From an uncultured Cryomorphaceae bacterium (GTDB lineage: Bacteria > Bacteroidota > Bacteroidia > Flavobacteriales > Schleiferiaceae): a stretch of DNA of 64,000 nt. Shown here in pieces: positions 45,322 through 54,005 of this stretch (its first letter is position 1; the number at the start of each line of letters is the position of its first letter). Both the position numbers and the translations under genes were made by a program. Under the pieces are notes generated by a model. The model did not search any database and was not told the DNA's origin. It saw only the letters and a program-made list of their open reading frames with translations. Where the stretch lies: contig CAJWKU010000001.1 in NCBI GenBank assembly GCA_913043005.1, positions 1 to 64,000 on the forward strand. Reading direction: 5' to 3'.

Positions 45322-46650
45322 ATGAAAAATGTGCAAAAATGGTCATGGGTAGTTGCTTTAGCTGGCTTCTTATTTGGATTTGATACAGTTGTAATATCTG
45401 GTGCAAATGAACCTATCAGGGAGCTTTGGGATACTTCTTCATGGTTCCATGGTACATTCATTATGTCTATGGCTCTATGGGGAACAGTTATCGGATCCTT
45501 ATTTGGTGGCAGGTTCATCGATAATCATGGTCGAAAACCAATTTTATTTTTAATTGGTGGACTCTATTTATTATCGGCATTGGGTAGTGCTTTGGCATGG
45601 GATCCCTATTCATTCAGCTTTTTTAGGTTTATAGGTGGAGTAGGTGTGGGCGCCTCGTCAGTTGCTGCCCCCGCTTACATATCTGAAATATCATCATCAA
45701 AAAATCGTGGTCGATTGGTTGCTTTATATCAGTTTAATATTGTTTTTGGAATTTTATTGGCCTTTTTATCTAATTATTTCCTCAATGATTTTGGTGGAGA
45801 AATGGATTGGAGATATATGTTAGGAGTTGAGGCGATACCAGCTATTGTATATGCTGTATTTGTATTAACAATCCCTGAAAGCCCGAGATGGTTAGTTATA
45901 AAAAAGAAAAACATTGAAGGGGCGAGACGCGTTCTAATGGGGTTGATGGAAGAAAAAGATGTAGATCAAACTTTAACTGCTATTCAATTAGAAATAACCC
46001 CTGTAAATTCCACAGACAAAAGATCATTTTTTAGCAGAAAATACAGGTTCCCCATAATGTTAGCTTTTCTTCTGGCCATGTTCAATCAACTTTCAGGGAT
46101 AAATTTCATTCTCTACTATGCCCCTTCAATACTAGAAAACGCTGGATTTGCTACTTCTGACTCTCTTCTGAGCTCTGTATCTATTGGAGGAGCAAATTTG
46201 CTGTTCACATTTGTGGGCCTTTATTTTATTGATAAGGCTGGGAGAAGAAGCTTAATGTATTTAGGGTCGATTGGATACATACTGTCATTAAGTCTTGTAG
46301 CATATGGTTTCTATACCGATGCCTCTGCCTATTTTAATCTCAGCTTTATTCTGTTATTTATTGCCTCCCATGCAGTTGGACAAGGGGCAGTAATATGGGT
46401 ATTCATTTCGGAGATATTCCCTAATTCAGTTCGGGGAATTGGTCAGTCCTTGGGAACTGGAACCCATTGGGTTTTCGCTGCGCTAATTACTCTAGTTGGG
46501 CCAGTTCTTTTAGATTCCTTTCCTCAAGGGTATCAGATATTTATATTTTTTGCAATCTGTATGGTTGCTCAACTTTTGTTCACACATTTTATAATGCCAG
46601 AAACTAAAGGAAAGACTCTTGAAGAGTTAAAGTCAATCATGGAAAAATAA
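45322..46650 (+). CDS. MFS sugar transporter, sugar porter family
   Basis: 442 residues with 12 predicted membrane helices. Family hallmarks are GFDTVVISGANEPI in helix 1, GGRFIDNHGRKPILF between helices 2 and 3, the PESPRWLV motif after helix 6, the QLSGINFILYYAPSI stretch in helix 7, and PETKGKTLEELKS at the C-terminus. It probably imports a hexose or pentose by proton symport; specificity cannot be read. The stop is 11 nt from the stop of a convergent small gene. Confidence 0.9.
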   Translation: MKNVQKWSWVVALAGFLFGFDTVVISGANEPIRELWDTSSWFHGTFIMSMALWGTVIGSLFGGRFIDNHGRKPILFLIGGLYLLSALGSALAWDPYSFSFFRFIGGVGVGASSVAAPAYISEISSSKNRGRLVALYQFNIVFGILLAFLSNYFLNDFGGEMDWRYMLGVEAIPAIVYAVFVLTIPESPRWLVIKKKNIEGARRVLMGLMEEKDVDQTLTAIQLEITPVNSTDKRSFFSRKYRFPIMLAFLLAMFNQLSGINFILYYAPSILENAGFATSDSLLSSVSIGGANLLFTFVGLYFIDKAGRRSLMYLGSIGYILSLSLVAYGFYTDASAYFNLSFILLFIASHAVGQGAVIWVFISEIFPNSVRGIGQSLGTGTHWVFAALITLVGPVLLDSFPQGYQIFIFFAICMVAQLLFTHFIMPETKGKTLEELKSIMEK

Positions 46651-46661
46651 AAGTTAGAATT

Positions 46662-46958
46662 CTAATCATCAACAACTTCAGCTTCACCAAGGTCTTCATC
46701 TTCAGGCCTGCTATTCCCCTGAAACTGATTACTTACCTCGCTAATTTTTTTATTTATAAATCTTTTAAATGCCCAAAAGCCCAGAAGCATTAAAATATTA
46801 ATACTTGCATACAGCCAAAATATAACCTCTACGAAAGGAAAGTCATCTTTCATAAAATATGTTGCAATTGCAAAAAATGTTATTTTCAATAAAAGATTAG
46901 GGACTCTAGATTTTAAACTAAAAGATTTTTTTTTGAAGCCCGAGTTATTCTGTAACAT
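46662..46958 (-). CDS. Small two-helix membrane protein, unknown
   Basis: 98 residues with a basic N-terminus, two hydrophobic segments (about 22-40 and 45-63) and an acidic C-terminal tail (DEDLGEAEVVDD). No family recognised. Codon pattern and tight placement between genes support coding, as does its start and stop arrangement with the convergent transporter. It may be the last gene of the leftward sulfation operon (60-nt gap). Confidence 0.6.
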   Translation of the reverse strand: MLQNNSGFKKKSFSLKSRVPNLLLKITFFAIATYFMKDDFPFVEVIFWLYASINILMLLGFWAFKRFINKKISEVSNQFQGNSRPEDEDLGEAEVVDD

Positions 46959-47017
46959 TTTACAAATGTATTCTATGCGTGGTAAAAACCTCTTGAGGAG
47001 AAGTCTGGTAAATATAT

Positions 47018-48370
47018 TTATTTTAACTCTTTGTTTTTGAGTTTATTATAAATCAGTTGCGCCTTATGTAATATTTCTACTGAGTAGTCTTCTTTTATTT
47101 CTTTTTGATTAAAATAAGGTTTGAAATCATCTTTTCTGGAGCTTTTGAATTTCACCAAAACTTTATCAAGGATAATATTGGGGTCCAAACAATATGTTTC
47201 ATAACAAATAAAATAAGTATTATGATCAGCTATTAGGCTAGCATAATCATAATAATTTATCCAAGATAGAAGCCAATAGTCTAGTTCATTTTTGTTTCCT
47301 TCTGGAATATGATCGTGGAACTTAAATGGCTTCTGATTTAATCCAAACTCATGGTGTCCGAGCCAATTCATATAGTCTTCAATAAATGGGTCATTTCCTT
47401 GCTGGGCGCAAAATTTTTTGTGCATCTGCATCAGAGAATAAGCATGCGAGAGTGGGTCGCGGAAAAGTACTAGAAAGACAAACTCTTTGTTCAATTGGCG
47501 AAGAGAATCATACCTCAACAACATGTTGTTGTTTTTTGAGAGATAAAATTTTTCTGGCTCCGGGCAAATTAGTCCCTGGTAATCGATGTAGAGCTGATAG
47601 TCTTGATCAGATAAAGAGTGCTTTATCAAGTTTTTGCTGCCTATGAATGAGTCTTGATAAATAGATTTAAAGAAGTATTCTTCCAGTGCCTCATTCGATC
47701 TCATATCTATTAAAACCCCGTCACCATGACTTCTTTCTGCCTTTTTAATGCTTTTGGGTCTGTAGAGTTTCCTCCATGCACGCGGACTCAAAAGAAAGGG
47801 CATGTTTGAATAAGAAAGAGATGTGAAAGATCCACTACCATGTAGAGAATTCATCAAATTGGTAGTACCTGAACGTGCCAGGCCACTCACAATTAAAAAC
47901 TTTTCTTTTTTCACGTTTAACGAGTATTTTTTTATCTCTCGTGATAAAAGCTTAAGTCCAATATTCGAATTATCTAAAACAAGATGGTGGAATAGCTGGC
48001 TGACCTCGTTATAAGAGCTTTTAGAGTTAGTCGGAATAAAAAACGGGATACTTGCTCCAATTGAAAAGCCAATTAATCCAGGTTGGCTATTCCAAATTAA
48101 GCTATTAAAAAAATAGCCAAGAGCATATACTGAAAAGAAAGCAATAGTTAGGGTTAAAACAATTATCGTAAGTACTTTAAAAAGGATAATCACCAATAGT
48201 TTAGTCCCTTTTTCAATTCTAGATAATTTTTTGTCTTCATTCTCATCTTTTAAAATATCATCCAAGAGCCCAACACTACTGGTGGCGAGTTTATAAAAAT
48301 GATATCTGTTATATCGCAGAAAATAAAAGGCAAAAAACCCTATTACTCCTAGAATAAGTGCATCAAGCAT
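47018..48370 (-). CDS. Membrane-anchored PAPS-dependent sulfotransferase
   Basis: 450 residues. The N-terminal 150 residues contain hydrophobic segments (about 2-18, 58-83 and 88-108), then a cytoplasmic sulfotransferase domain with the PAPS loop FLIVSGLARSGTTNLMNSL (about 159-177) and the 3'-phosphate region FVFLVLFRDPLSHAYSLMQM (about 295-314). Membrane fusion suggests a lipid or lipid-linked acceptor (inference). The gene starts 3 nt after the 45-residue peptide gene and is the third of the tight ASST - small peptide - sulfotransferase operon. Confidence 0.84.
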   Translation of the reverse strand: MLDALILGVIGFFAFYFLRYNRYHFYKLATSSVGLLDDILKDENEDKKLSRIEKGTKLLVIILFKVLTIIVLTLTIAFFSVYALGYFFNSLIWNSQPGLIGFSIGASIPFFIPTNSKSSYNEVSQLFHHLVLDNSNIGLKLLSREIKKYSLNVKKEKFLIVSGLARSGTTNLMNSLHGSGSFTSLSYSNMPFLLSPRAWRKLYRPKSIKKAERSHGDGVLIDMRSNEALEEYFFKSIYQDSFIGSKNLIKHSLSDQDYQLYIDYQGLICPEPEKFYLSKNNNMLLRYDSLRQLNKEFVFLVLFRDPLSHAYSLMQMHKKFCAQQGNDPFIEDYMNWLGHHEFGLNQKPFKFHDHIPEGNKNELDYWLLSWINYYDYASLIADHNTYFICYETYCLDPNIILDKVLVKFKSSRKDDFKPYFNQKEIKEDYSVEILHKAQLIYNKLKNKELK

Positions 48371-48373
48371 CGA

Positions 48374-48511
48374 TTATTTTTTAAAAAATCGTTTTGCCTT
48401 TAGGAAGATTATGTATCCCAGAGAAAAAAGAACAATAGCTCCTATTAAAAGTATGAGAATAACACTTCCCACACCTAATCCTGGCCCAATATATAATAGT
48501 TGTGTTGCCAT
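48374..48511 (-). CDS. 45-residue single-span membrane peptide in the sulfotransferase operon
   Basis: A short frame reading ATG at 48511 to TAA at 48374, MATQLLYIGPGLGVGSVILI at its start, one hydrophobic span (about 13-37) and a basic end KAKRFFKK. It lies one nt after the arylsulfotransferase-like gene and 3 nt before the membrane sulfotransferase gene, filling the space between them exactly, which is the main support for it being real. The IGPGLG turn before the helix resembles small proteins found beside glycan and sulfotransferase genes in other bacteria (memory, not verified). Probable role: subunit or stabiliser of a neighbouring enzyme (inference). Confidence 0.72.
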   Translation of the reverse strand: MATQLLYIGPGLGVGSVILILLIGAIVLFSLGYIIFLKAKRFFKK

Positions 48512-48512
48512 A

Positions 48513-49793
48513 TTATTCTTTTATTATTCTCGTCCAGTTAGGTAGGTGGTGATATCCCTTGTGTTGGGACAATAAAACATTCTTGTACAGAACGCTATCC
48601 TTATCAAGAATCCAAAGCAAACCGCTGTTTTGCTCCTCGACAAAGTATGTTCCATTATAAATTTTTTCAGAAAGTCCTTCAGTAAAGGTGTAGATTTTAT
48701 TGGCACTCATCTGCTTTTCTAGTTTTAAACTAAAAGAATTGTTATTCAAATGGTATAAGAGAATTTGGGAATAAAGAGGTCCTATTTCAACTTTAGACTC
48801 AGTAATTGTCCAGTCAGTAGTAGTTTTCTGCCATTTGGTATGAGTGTTATTATTAAAAATGCTGATGGTGCTATCGTTGATAATATCAACATCATGTTGT
48901 GATTGAAAAGGACCTTCAATTACGTTTATAATTTTGTTAGAAGTAGGACGATAAAGAAAAATGGTAGAGATGTTTTTGCAACTAATAAATAAATCACCTT
49001 TTTTTAGATATTTCCCTGATTCTAAAACAGGCTGTACATCATTTATATGCATCGGGTCTGAAGCTTCAGAAGATTTTAAAAGAATTGATTCTAGCTCATT
49101 ATCTAATAGTATTTGGCTCAGGGATCTATGGAATAAAATCAGACCATTTTCGTGGTCTAGACATGTTATTGCATTATCAATAAAAGGAAAAGAGCGCTCA
49201 TCAATTTCCAATTGGGCATCATATTTTGGTTCTTTAGCTTTAAGAGTAGGGTAAGAGCAAAGCCAAATATTATTATTATGGTCTTTATTTAATGAATGAT
49301 GAGAAATCACTTGGTCTTGACTCCATTTAACATTGCTAGATTCATCGATACAAAAAATTCCAGGGACTCCAATCGATGCATAGACTATATGGTCGTTTTC
49401 CATTAATAAAGGATGCAATACTCGGCGATGTGAGTTATCCAGTCCTTTAACATGCCATGATTGTAACAGTGAATCTGTTCTGAGATTCTTTAACTCAATA
49501 TTTCGATCCCTATTTGAGCTCGAATATGTAAATAGCACCAAGATATCCTCCTCTAATTTATTTATGGGAGTAAAACTCACAGGAGTAGGGATGAAGGTTT
49601 CAGGCAAATGCTGAACTTGGTCTACTGCTTTCGAAAATTTATCTGGAAATGAACTCCATTTTATTAATACCTGATCAATTCCCTTTCCAAGGATTTCACT
49701 TTTGCTATTGGCTTCCTTAACAAGCCATGCAAAAGCTGATAAGAATGTTAATACTAATACAGTATTGGAAAAGAGAAGAAAGATTTTTTTCAC
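48513..49793 (-). CDS. Arylsulfotransferase-like (ASST) beta-propeller protein, membrane-anchored
   Basis: 426 residues from the GTG at 49793; a TTG at 49796 is the alternative, and no ATG is available nearby. An N-terminal helix (about 4-25) anchors or exports it, and the rest reads as a periplasmic propeller of the arylsulfotransferase family. Three His-containing blade motifs stand out: VISHHSLNKDHNNNIWL, DPMHINDVQPV and QHDVDIINDSTISIFNN, corresponding in layout to the active-site histidines of ASST enzymes (family knowledge). ASST moves sulfate between phenols without PAPS; this member's substrate is unknown and it could also be a non-catalytic relative. First gene of the operon. Confidence 0.72.
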   Translation of the reverse strand: MKKIFLLFSNTVLVLTFLSAFAWLVKEANSKSEILGKGIDQVLIKWSSFPDKFSKAVDQVQHLPETFIPTPVSFTPINKLEEDILVLFTYSSSNRDRNIELKNLRTDSLLQSWHVKGLDNSHRRVLHPLLMENDHIVYASIGVPGIFCIDESSNVKWSQDQVISHHSLNKDHNNNIWLCSYPTLKAKEPKYDAQLEIDERSFPFIDNAITCLDHENGLILFHRSLSQILLDNELESILLKSSEASDPMHINDVQPVLESGKYLKKGDLFISCKNISTIFLYRPTSNKIINVIEGPFQSQHDVDIINDSTISIFNNNTHTKWQKTTTDWTITESKVEIGPLYSQILLYHLNNNSFSLKLEKQMSANKIYTFTEGLSEKIYNGTYFVEEQNSGLLWILDKDSVLYKNVLLSQHKGYHHLPNWTRIIKE

Positions 49794-49879
49794 CAAAATA
49801 ATTTCTATCCAAAGTTAGGAACCAATTCTACAAAAAAAGGATAATATCATCACTTATATATCCCCATTTTCACTATTGA

Positions 49880-52800
49880 TTAGAAAATTTCTATTTTGAA
49901 AAATAATGTTTGATTTCTATCGGTTAAGGCAGCATGATAAATTCCTGGACTTAAATCTAAGTTCATCCTTTTTTCATTTTTTCCTGCTGACCAATTTCCT
50001 TGATAAATAACTTTTGCATCACTTGAATAAATAATAAGTTTAGAATCATTATTGGCATCACTACGAATTAAATTAAAGTTACCATAGTTAGGATTTGGTA
50101 CAACCTTTAATTTCAGACCCATTTCATTTTCGTCAAGATCAATTCCAGAAACAGTATAACATGATGACGTGTCGGAGCACCCATTTTGGGTAACGATAAC
50201 GGCATAGATACCATTTGTGGTCGGTGTAAATACAGAACTCATCTGTCCTGGAACAATTGCCATAGTGCTGCAATCTATCCAAAAGAATGTTGCTGAACTT
50301 GCCTGAGCAGTAAGTGTTGTTCCATTTTGAACTACTGAGGTATTTACATTGATAATTGTCAGGTTGAGAGTCACTGTAGAATCACAGCCATTGTTTCCTA
50401 CTAAAATGTGAGTAGGAGAGGATGTTGAAGAGGTATAAGTAATTCCATCGATCCACTGGTGGCTTTGACATGCCGTCACAATATCGGTTCCAACTGTTGT
50501 TTGGTTACTAATCGTTAAGTTCAATGTCACGACAGAATCGCAACCATGAATATTCGCTAGTGTGACGGTGGGTGAAGATGTTGAAGATGAATAGGTCATT
50601 CCGTCAATCCACGTATAACTTCCACATGCGTTGATTGTTTCTGTCACAGCATCTGGTTGGTTGATAATAAGATTTAAAGTAACAACGGAGTCACAACCAT
50701 TTGCCTTGGTCAAGGCATATTGAGGAGAGGATGTACTTGATGTATAAGTTATCCCATCAATCCATGTGTACCCTAAAGCACAGGTGTCAATCGTCTGTGT
50801 GACATAAGACGCACAATTTGTAACACCTGTTATTGATATGTTATCTAAATAAAAATTATTACCGTAGCCATTGACAGAAACAAACTTAATTTTCACCCCA
50901 CTTGCTCCAGAGTAATTGTCTAAACTGATTGTAGGACACGAAGCAGACGATGAATTAGTGCACCAATCGGATGAAGTTGATGGAATCCAGTTGCTACTTG
51001 TATAAAGTCCTGTTCTCCAGTTTGGAGTACCTCCATCACCAAATGCTGCCACAAGGCTCCAAGACTGCCCGCAGTCTGAAGATGCATATATTTTCAAAGA
51101 GTCTTTATAGTTCGCATTGTAACCTCGATAAGCATATTCAAAGTCTAACTCCACAAGAGTATCTCCCACAAAGTTTAGCACTGGTGATATTAATTCGTCT
51201 TTTTGGCCTACAGCGTTGTATGAAAAATGATTTATTCTCACGGCTTTGTCGCCAGGAGTATTCCCTGCGACACTAACTTGTTCCCAAGTAACTGAATTAT
51301 CGGGGTTGTTAATGGACCATTTTGGATATCCAGATTCAAAATCTTCATTGAATGGTAACGATTGGCCTCCAATTTCGAGAGCATTTACATAAGTTGAATC
51401 ACTTGTGCCATATTGATTCGTTACTGATAGCTTAACCGAATATGTACCTCCACTATTAAAAATAACATATGGGGATTGACTAGAGTCGGTAGTTCCGTTA
51501 ATATAAGTTGCATTACTTGGCGTTATATCCCAATTCCATGATGTTGGTGATCCACTACTTTGGTCAATTAGCTGTACCGTATCAGTTAAATTACATGTAT
51601 TGCTTGGTTCAATTGCGAATTGTACCGCTGGAGGATTAGGCATAGTATTGTATGTTGGACTTTGCCATACACCGCGGCCATAAGTTCCTATTCTTAGAAT
51701 GTCATTGGTCGACAATAATTCGATATCATTAATTATGACGTTTGGAAGGTTTTCATTAAAAGAGACCCATCCAGAGGTAGTGGCATCGCGAAAAAACATA
51801 CCAATGTCTGTACCTACATATATCCCATTTGAATTGCCTCCTTCAAATTGAATACATTGAGCAGGTACACTTGGAAGCCCACTGGAAATATTAGTCCAGG
51901 AATTACCAGCATTTGTTGATTCAAGAACTTTATTAGAATTATTGTAGCCAGAGCATGAAATCACGATGTGATTCGGGTCCGAGTCATCGATATCAATACC
52001 TAAGATATTATATTGGGGCGAAAGATTACCATTATTAGACTTATCTGTCCATGAGCTTCCGCCATTTGTGGAAAGAAATATTCGTCTATCGATTAAGGCA
52101 TATATGTAGTTACTATTCGAAGGGGCGATTTCAAATTCATCTATGTTAGAATTCCCGTAAATGTTGGTCGATGGTCCTGACCACGAAACTCCGGCATTCG
52201 TGCTTTTCCAGATATTTTTGAAGCCTGCATAAATGGTATTAGAAGTCATTGGATCACATTTAAATGGAGTCACCCAATTACCACTTCCTGCAGGACTTAA
52301 GTTGTTATTGATGGAACTAAAATTACTTCCTCCATTGGTGCTCTTAAAAAACTCTCCGTAGTATATAGAAGCATATAGTGTGTTATTCGTATTAGGGTCA
52401 ACACCATTATCCATTCCGTCCCCTCCAAATACGCGATTCCAGTTTGAAGGTGATGTTTTGAGATGCGTGCCATTATCTTGAGATCCTCCTATAATTAATG
52501 TTGTATCCGTTTGACTTTGACTTATTTTATAATATTGCGTGATATTCATCCCATTATTCAAAGCCATCCATGAAGACCCACCATTTGAAGACTTATATAC
52601 TCCTCCATCCGTTCCTAAATAGAGCTCTGATGAATTAGGTCTGAACTCTGCATGGTGGTGATCCGCATGCACATATGGTTTCCCTTGCGCACCATACCAA
52701 TGAGCATTGATTGCCCATGATGTACCGCCATTGGTGCTTTTCCAGATATTAACTCCCCCGACATAAATTGTATTTGAATTGTTGGGGTCAACTGCAAGTG

Positions 52801-53932
52801 TCAAATCATACCATGATTGTCCACCACTGCCAGATCCGTTGACTTCCCATCCTAATATATTAGGAGATGTGCTTTTTTGAGTCCATGTAGTTCCGTAATT
52901 AGAACTAGAGTAAAGTCCATAAAAACCACTGTTTGAATTTCCGTAAACGGCATAAACTTTATTCGGAGAGCTCGGGCTAACTGCTACTTCTACTCGGTTG
53001 ATTCCAGATGAGGGAAGCCCAGAGTTAACTAATGACCATGACGACCCTCCATTGGTACTGCGATACACCGTTGCACTTCCTCCTGTGGTTCCAGCAAATA
53101 ATGTATCAGAGCCACTGCTTATCATTGATAAAGAATTGAATGGACCTGATTGTTTCAGACTAAAGCTCACTCCATAGTTTGTGCTTTGAAACATACCATC
53201 TCTTGTCGCAACAATTATGATATTAGAATTTTTTGGATGAACTAATACTCGTGTAATCCTTTTAAATTGGGTCAAAGAATAACTCAGTCCTGTCGGTCCC
53301 CATGTCACACCTCCGTCAGTAGATTTCATCAGCCCAAAACTGTACGTATCTCCTGCATCGCGGTCTCCTGTTGCTAGGTACATAGTATCTGGATTATTCG
53401 GATCTATAGCTAAGTCACTAACTCCAATATTTGTTAATTCATCCGTGAAGGTTTGCCAAGTTGAACCATCGTTGTAACTGACCCAAAGGCCTCCTGATGG
53501 TGCCCCTGCATAAATGGTGTCATGATTTGTGGGATGAAATGTTACGTCATTTATTCTTCCGATACCATTACTATTTGAGGAGCCAGGGGCATTGTAAGGC
53601 CCCATCGGTTTCCAGTCTCCAAAGTCTTGAGTTACCATTTTTTGCTGAAAAACAGCATTATACCATACTGCAGGATTTGGCCTTGTTCCATCCATATCTA
53701 CCCGCGGCTCCATAAAATTTTGCCAGCGTTTAAACTGCTTCCAACCATGTCCTTTTTGATATGGCTTTCCTCTGTATTCATCTTCGAATTGATCTACTAC
53801 AATATTGAAGTTGACTTTATAATCTTGCATTCCTTCTATCCATGCATTATTGGGTTCATTTTGACCAAAAATCGTATTTGGAAAAGAAAATAGAACTAGA
53901 AGTAAGGGGATAAAACAATTTAATTTTTTCAT
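49880..53932 (-). CDS. Secreted Asp-box beta-propeller protein with T9SS type A sorting domain
   Basis: 1,350 residues. Signal peptide about 1-23 (NTIFGQ). Residues about 130-760 form sortilin/VPS10-like propellers with eleven Asp-box-type repeats, e.g. KSTDGGVTWGP, RSTNGGSSWS, KSTNAGVSWSG. A PKD-like domain (about 765-860), a MAM/jelly-roll domain (about 865-1035), three near-identical 50-residue repeats (about 1040-1190), an Ig-like segment and a C-terminal sorting domain beginning LKVVPNPNYGNF follow. Such proteins are typically surface-exposed; function unknown, possibly glycan or protein binding. It stands alone, separated from the ASST operon by 83 nt. Confidence 0.9.
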   Translation of the reverse strand: MKKLNCFIPLLLVLFSFPNTIFGQNEPNNAWIEGMQDYKVNFNIVVDQFEDEYRGKPYQKGHGWKQFKRWQNFMEPRVDMDGTRPNPAVWYNAVFQQKMVTQDFGDWKPMGPYNAPGSSNSNGIGRINDVTFHPTNHDTIYAGAPSGGLWVSYNDGSTWQTFTDELTNIGVSDLAIDPNNPDTMYLATGDRDAGDTYSFGLMKSTDGGVTWGPTGLSYSLTQFKRITRVLVHPKNSNIIIVATRDGMFQSTNYGVSFSLKQSGPFNSLSMISSGSDTLFAGTTGGSATVYRSTNGGSSWSLVNSGLPSSGINRVEVAVSPSSPNKVYAVYGNSNSGFYGLYSSSNYGTTWTQKSTSPNILGWEVNGSGSGGQSWYDLTLAVDPNNSNTIYVGGVNIWKSTNGGTSWAINAHWYGAQGKPYVHADHHHAEFRPNSSELYLGTDGGVYKSSNGGSSWMALNNGMNITQYYKISQSQTDTTLIIGGSQDNGTHLKTSPSNWNRVFGGDGMDNGVDPNTNNTLYASIYYGEFFKSTNGGSNFSSINNNLSPAGSGNWVTPFKCDPMTSNTIYAGFKNIWKSTNAGVSWSGPSTNIYGNSNIDEFEIAPSNSNYIYALIDRRIFLSTNGGSSWTDKSNNGNLSPQYNILGIDIDDSDPNHIVISCSGYNNSNKVLESTNAGNSWTNISSGLPSVPAQCIQFEGGNSNGIYVGTDIGMFFRDATTSGWVSFNENLPNVIINDIELLSTNDILRIGTYGRGVWQSPTYNTMPNPPAVQFAIEPSNTCNLTDTVQLIDQSSGSPTSWNWDITPSNATYINGTTDSSQSPYVIFNSGGTYSVKLSVTNQYGTSDSTYVNALEIGGQSLPFNEDFESGYPKWSINNPDNSVTWEQVSVAGNTPGDKAVRINHFSYNAVGQKDELISPVLNFVGDTLVELDFEYAYRGYNANYKDSLKIYASSDCGQSWSLVAAFGDGGTPNWRTGLYTSSNWIPSTSSDWCTNSSSASCPTISLDNYSGASGVKIKFVSVNGYGNNFYLDNISITGVTNCASYVTQTIDTCALGYTWIDGITYTSSTSSPQYALTKANGCDSVVTLNLIINQPDAVTETINACGSYTWIDGMTYSSSTSSPTVTLANIHGCDSVVTLNLTISNQTTVGTDIVTACQSHQWIDGITYTSSTSSPTHILVGNNGCDSTVTLNLTIINVNTSVVQNGTTLTAQASSATFFWIDCSTMAIVPGQMSSVFTPTTNGIYAVIVTQNGCSDTSSCYTVSGIDLDENEMGLKLKVVPNPNYGNFNLIRSDANNDSKLIIYSSDAKVIYQGNWSAGKNEKRMNLDLSPGIYHAALTDRNQTLFFKIEIF
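50354..50815 (-). repeat. Three tandem coding repeats of about 50 residues
   Basis: Inside the Asp-box protein. Each unit has the shape (C-x4-5)-W-I-D-G-(I/M)-T-Y-(T/S)-S-S-T-S-S-P, then NGCDS-V/T-VTLNL. The units differ at a minority of positions, so they duplicated some time ago and were kept by selection or conversion. The repeat type (Cys ... GCDSVVTLNLT) is known in other Bacteroidota surface proteins. Confidence 0.8.
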
Positions 53933-54005
53933 GACAATTGATATCTGATTTCAAGCTAATTGCTTGTGCCTTATAAAACTACAAAATGATTTACCTTCAA
54001 GCATT

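Noticed and set aside
50354-50815. Regularly spaced repeats that could suggest a CRISPR array
   Set aside because: The units are in frame with a long gene, spaced about 150 nt, and vary at synonymous sites; no cas gene is near.
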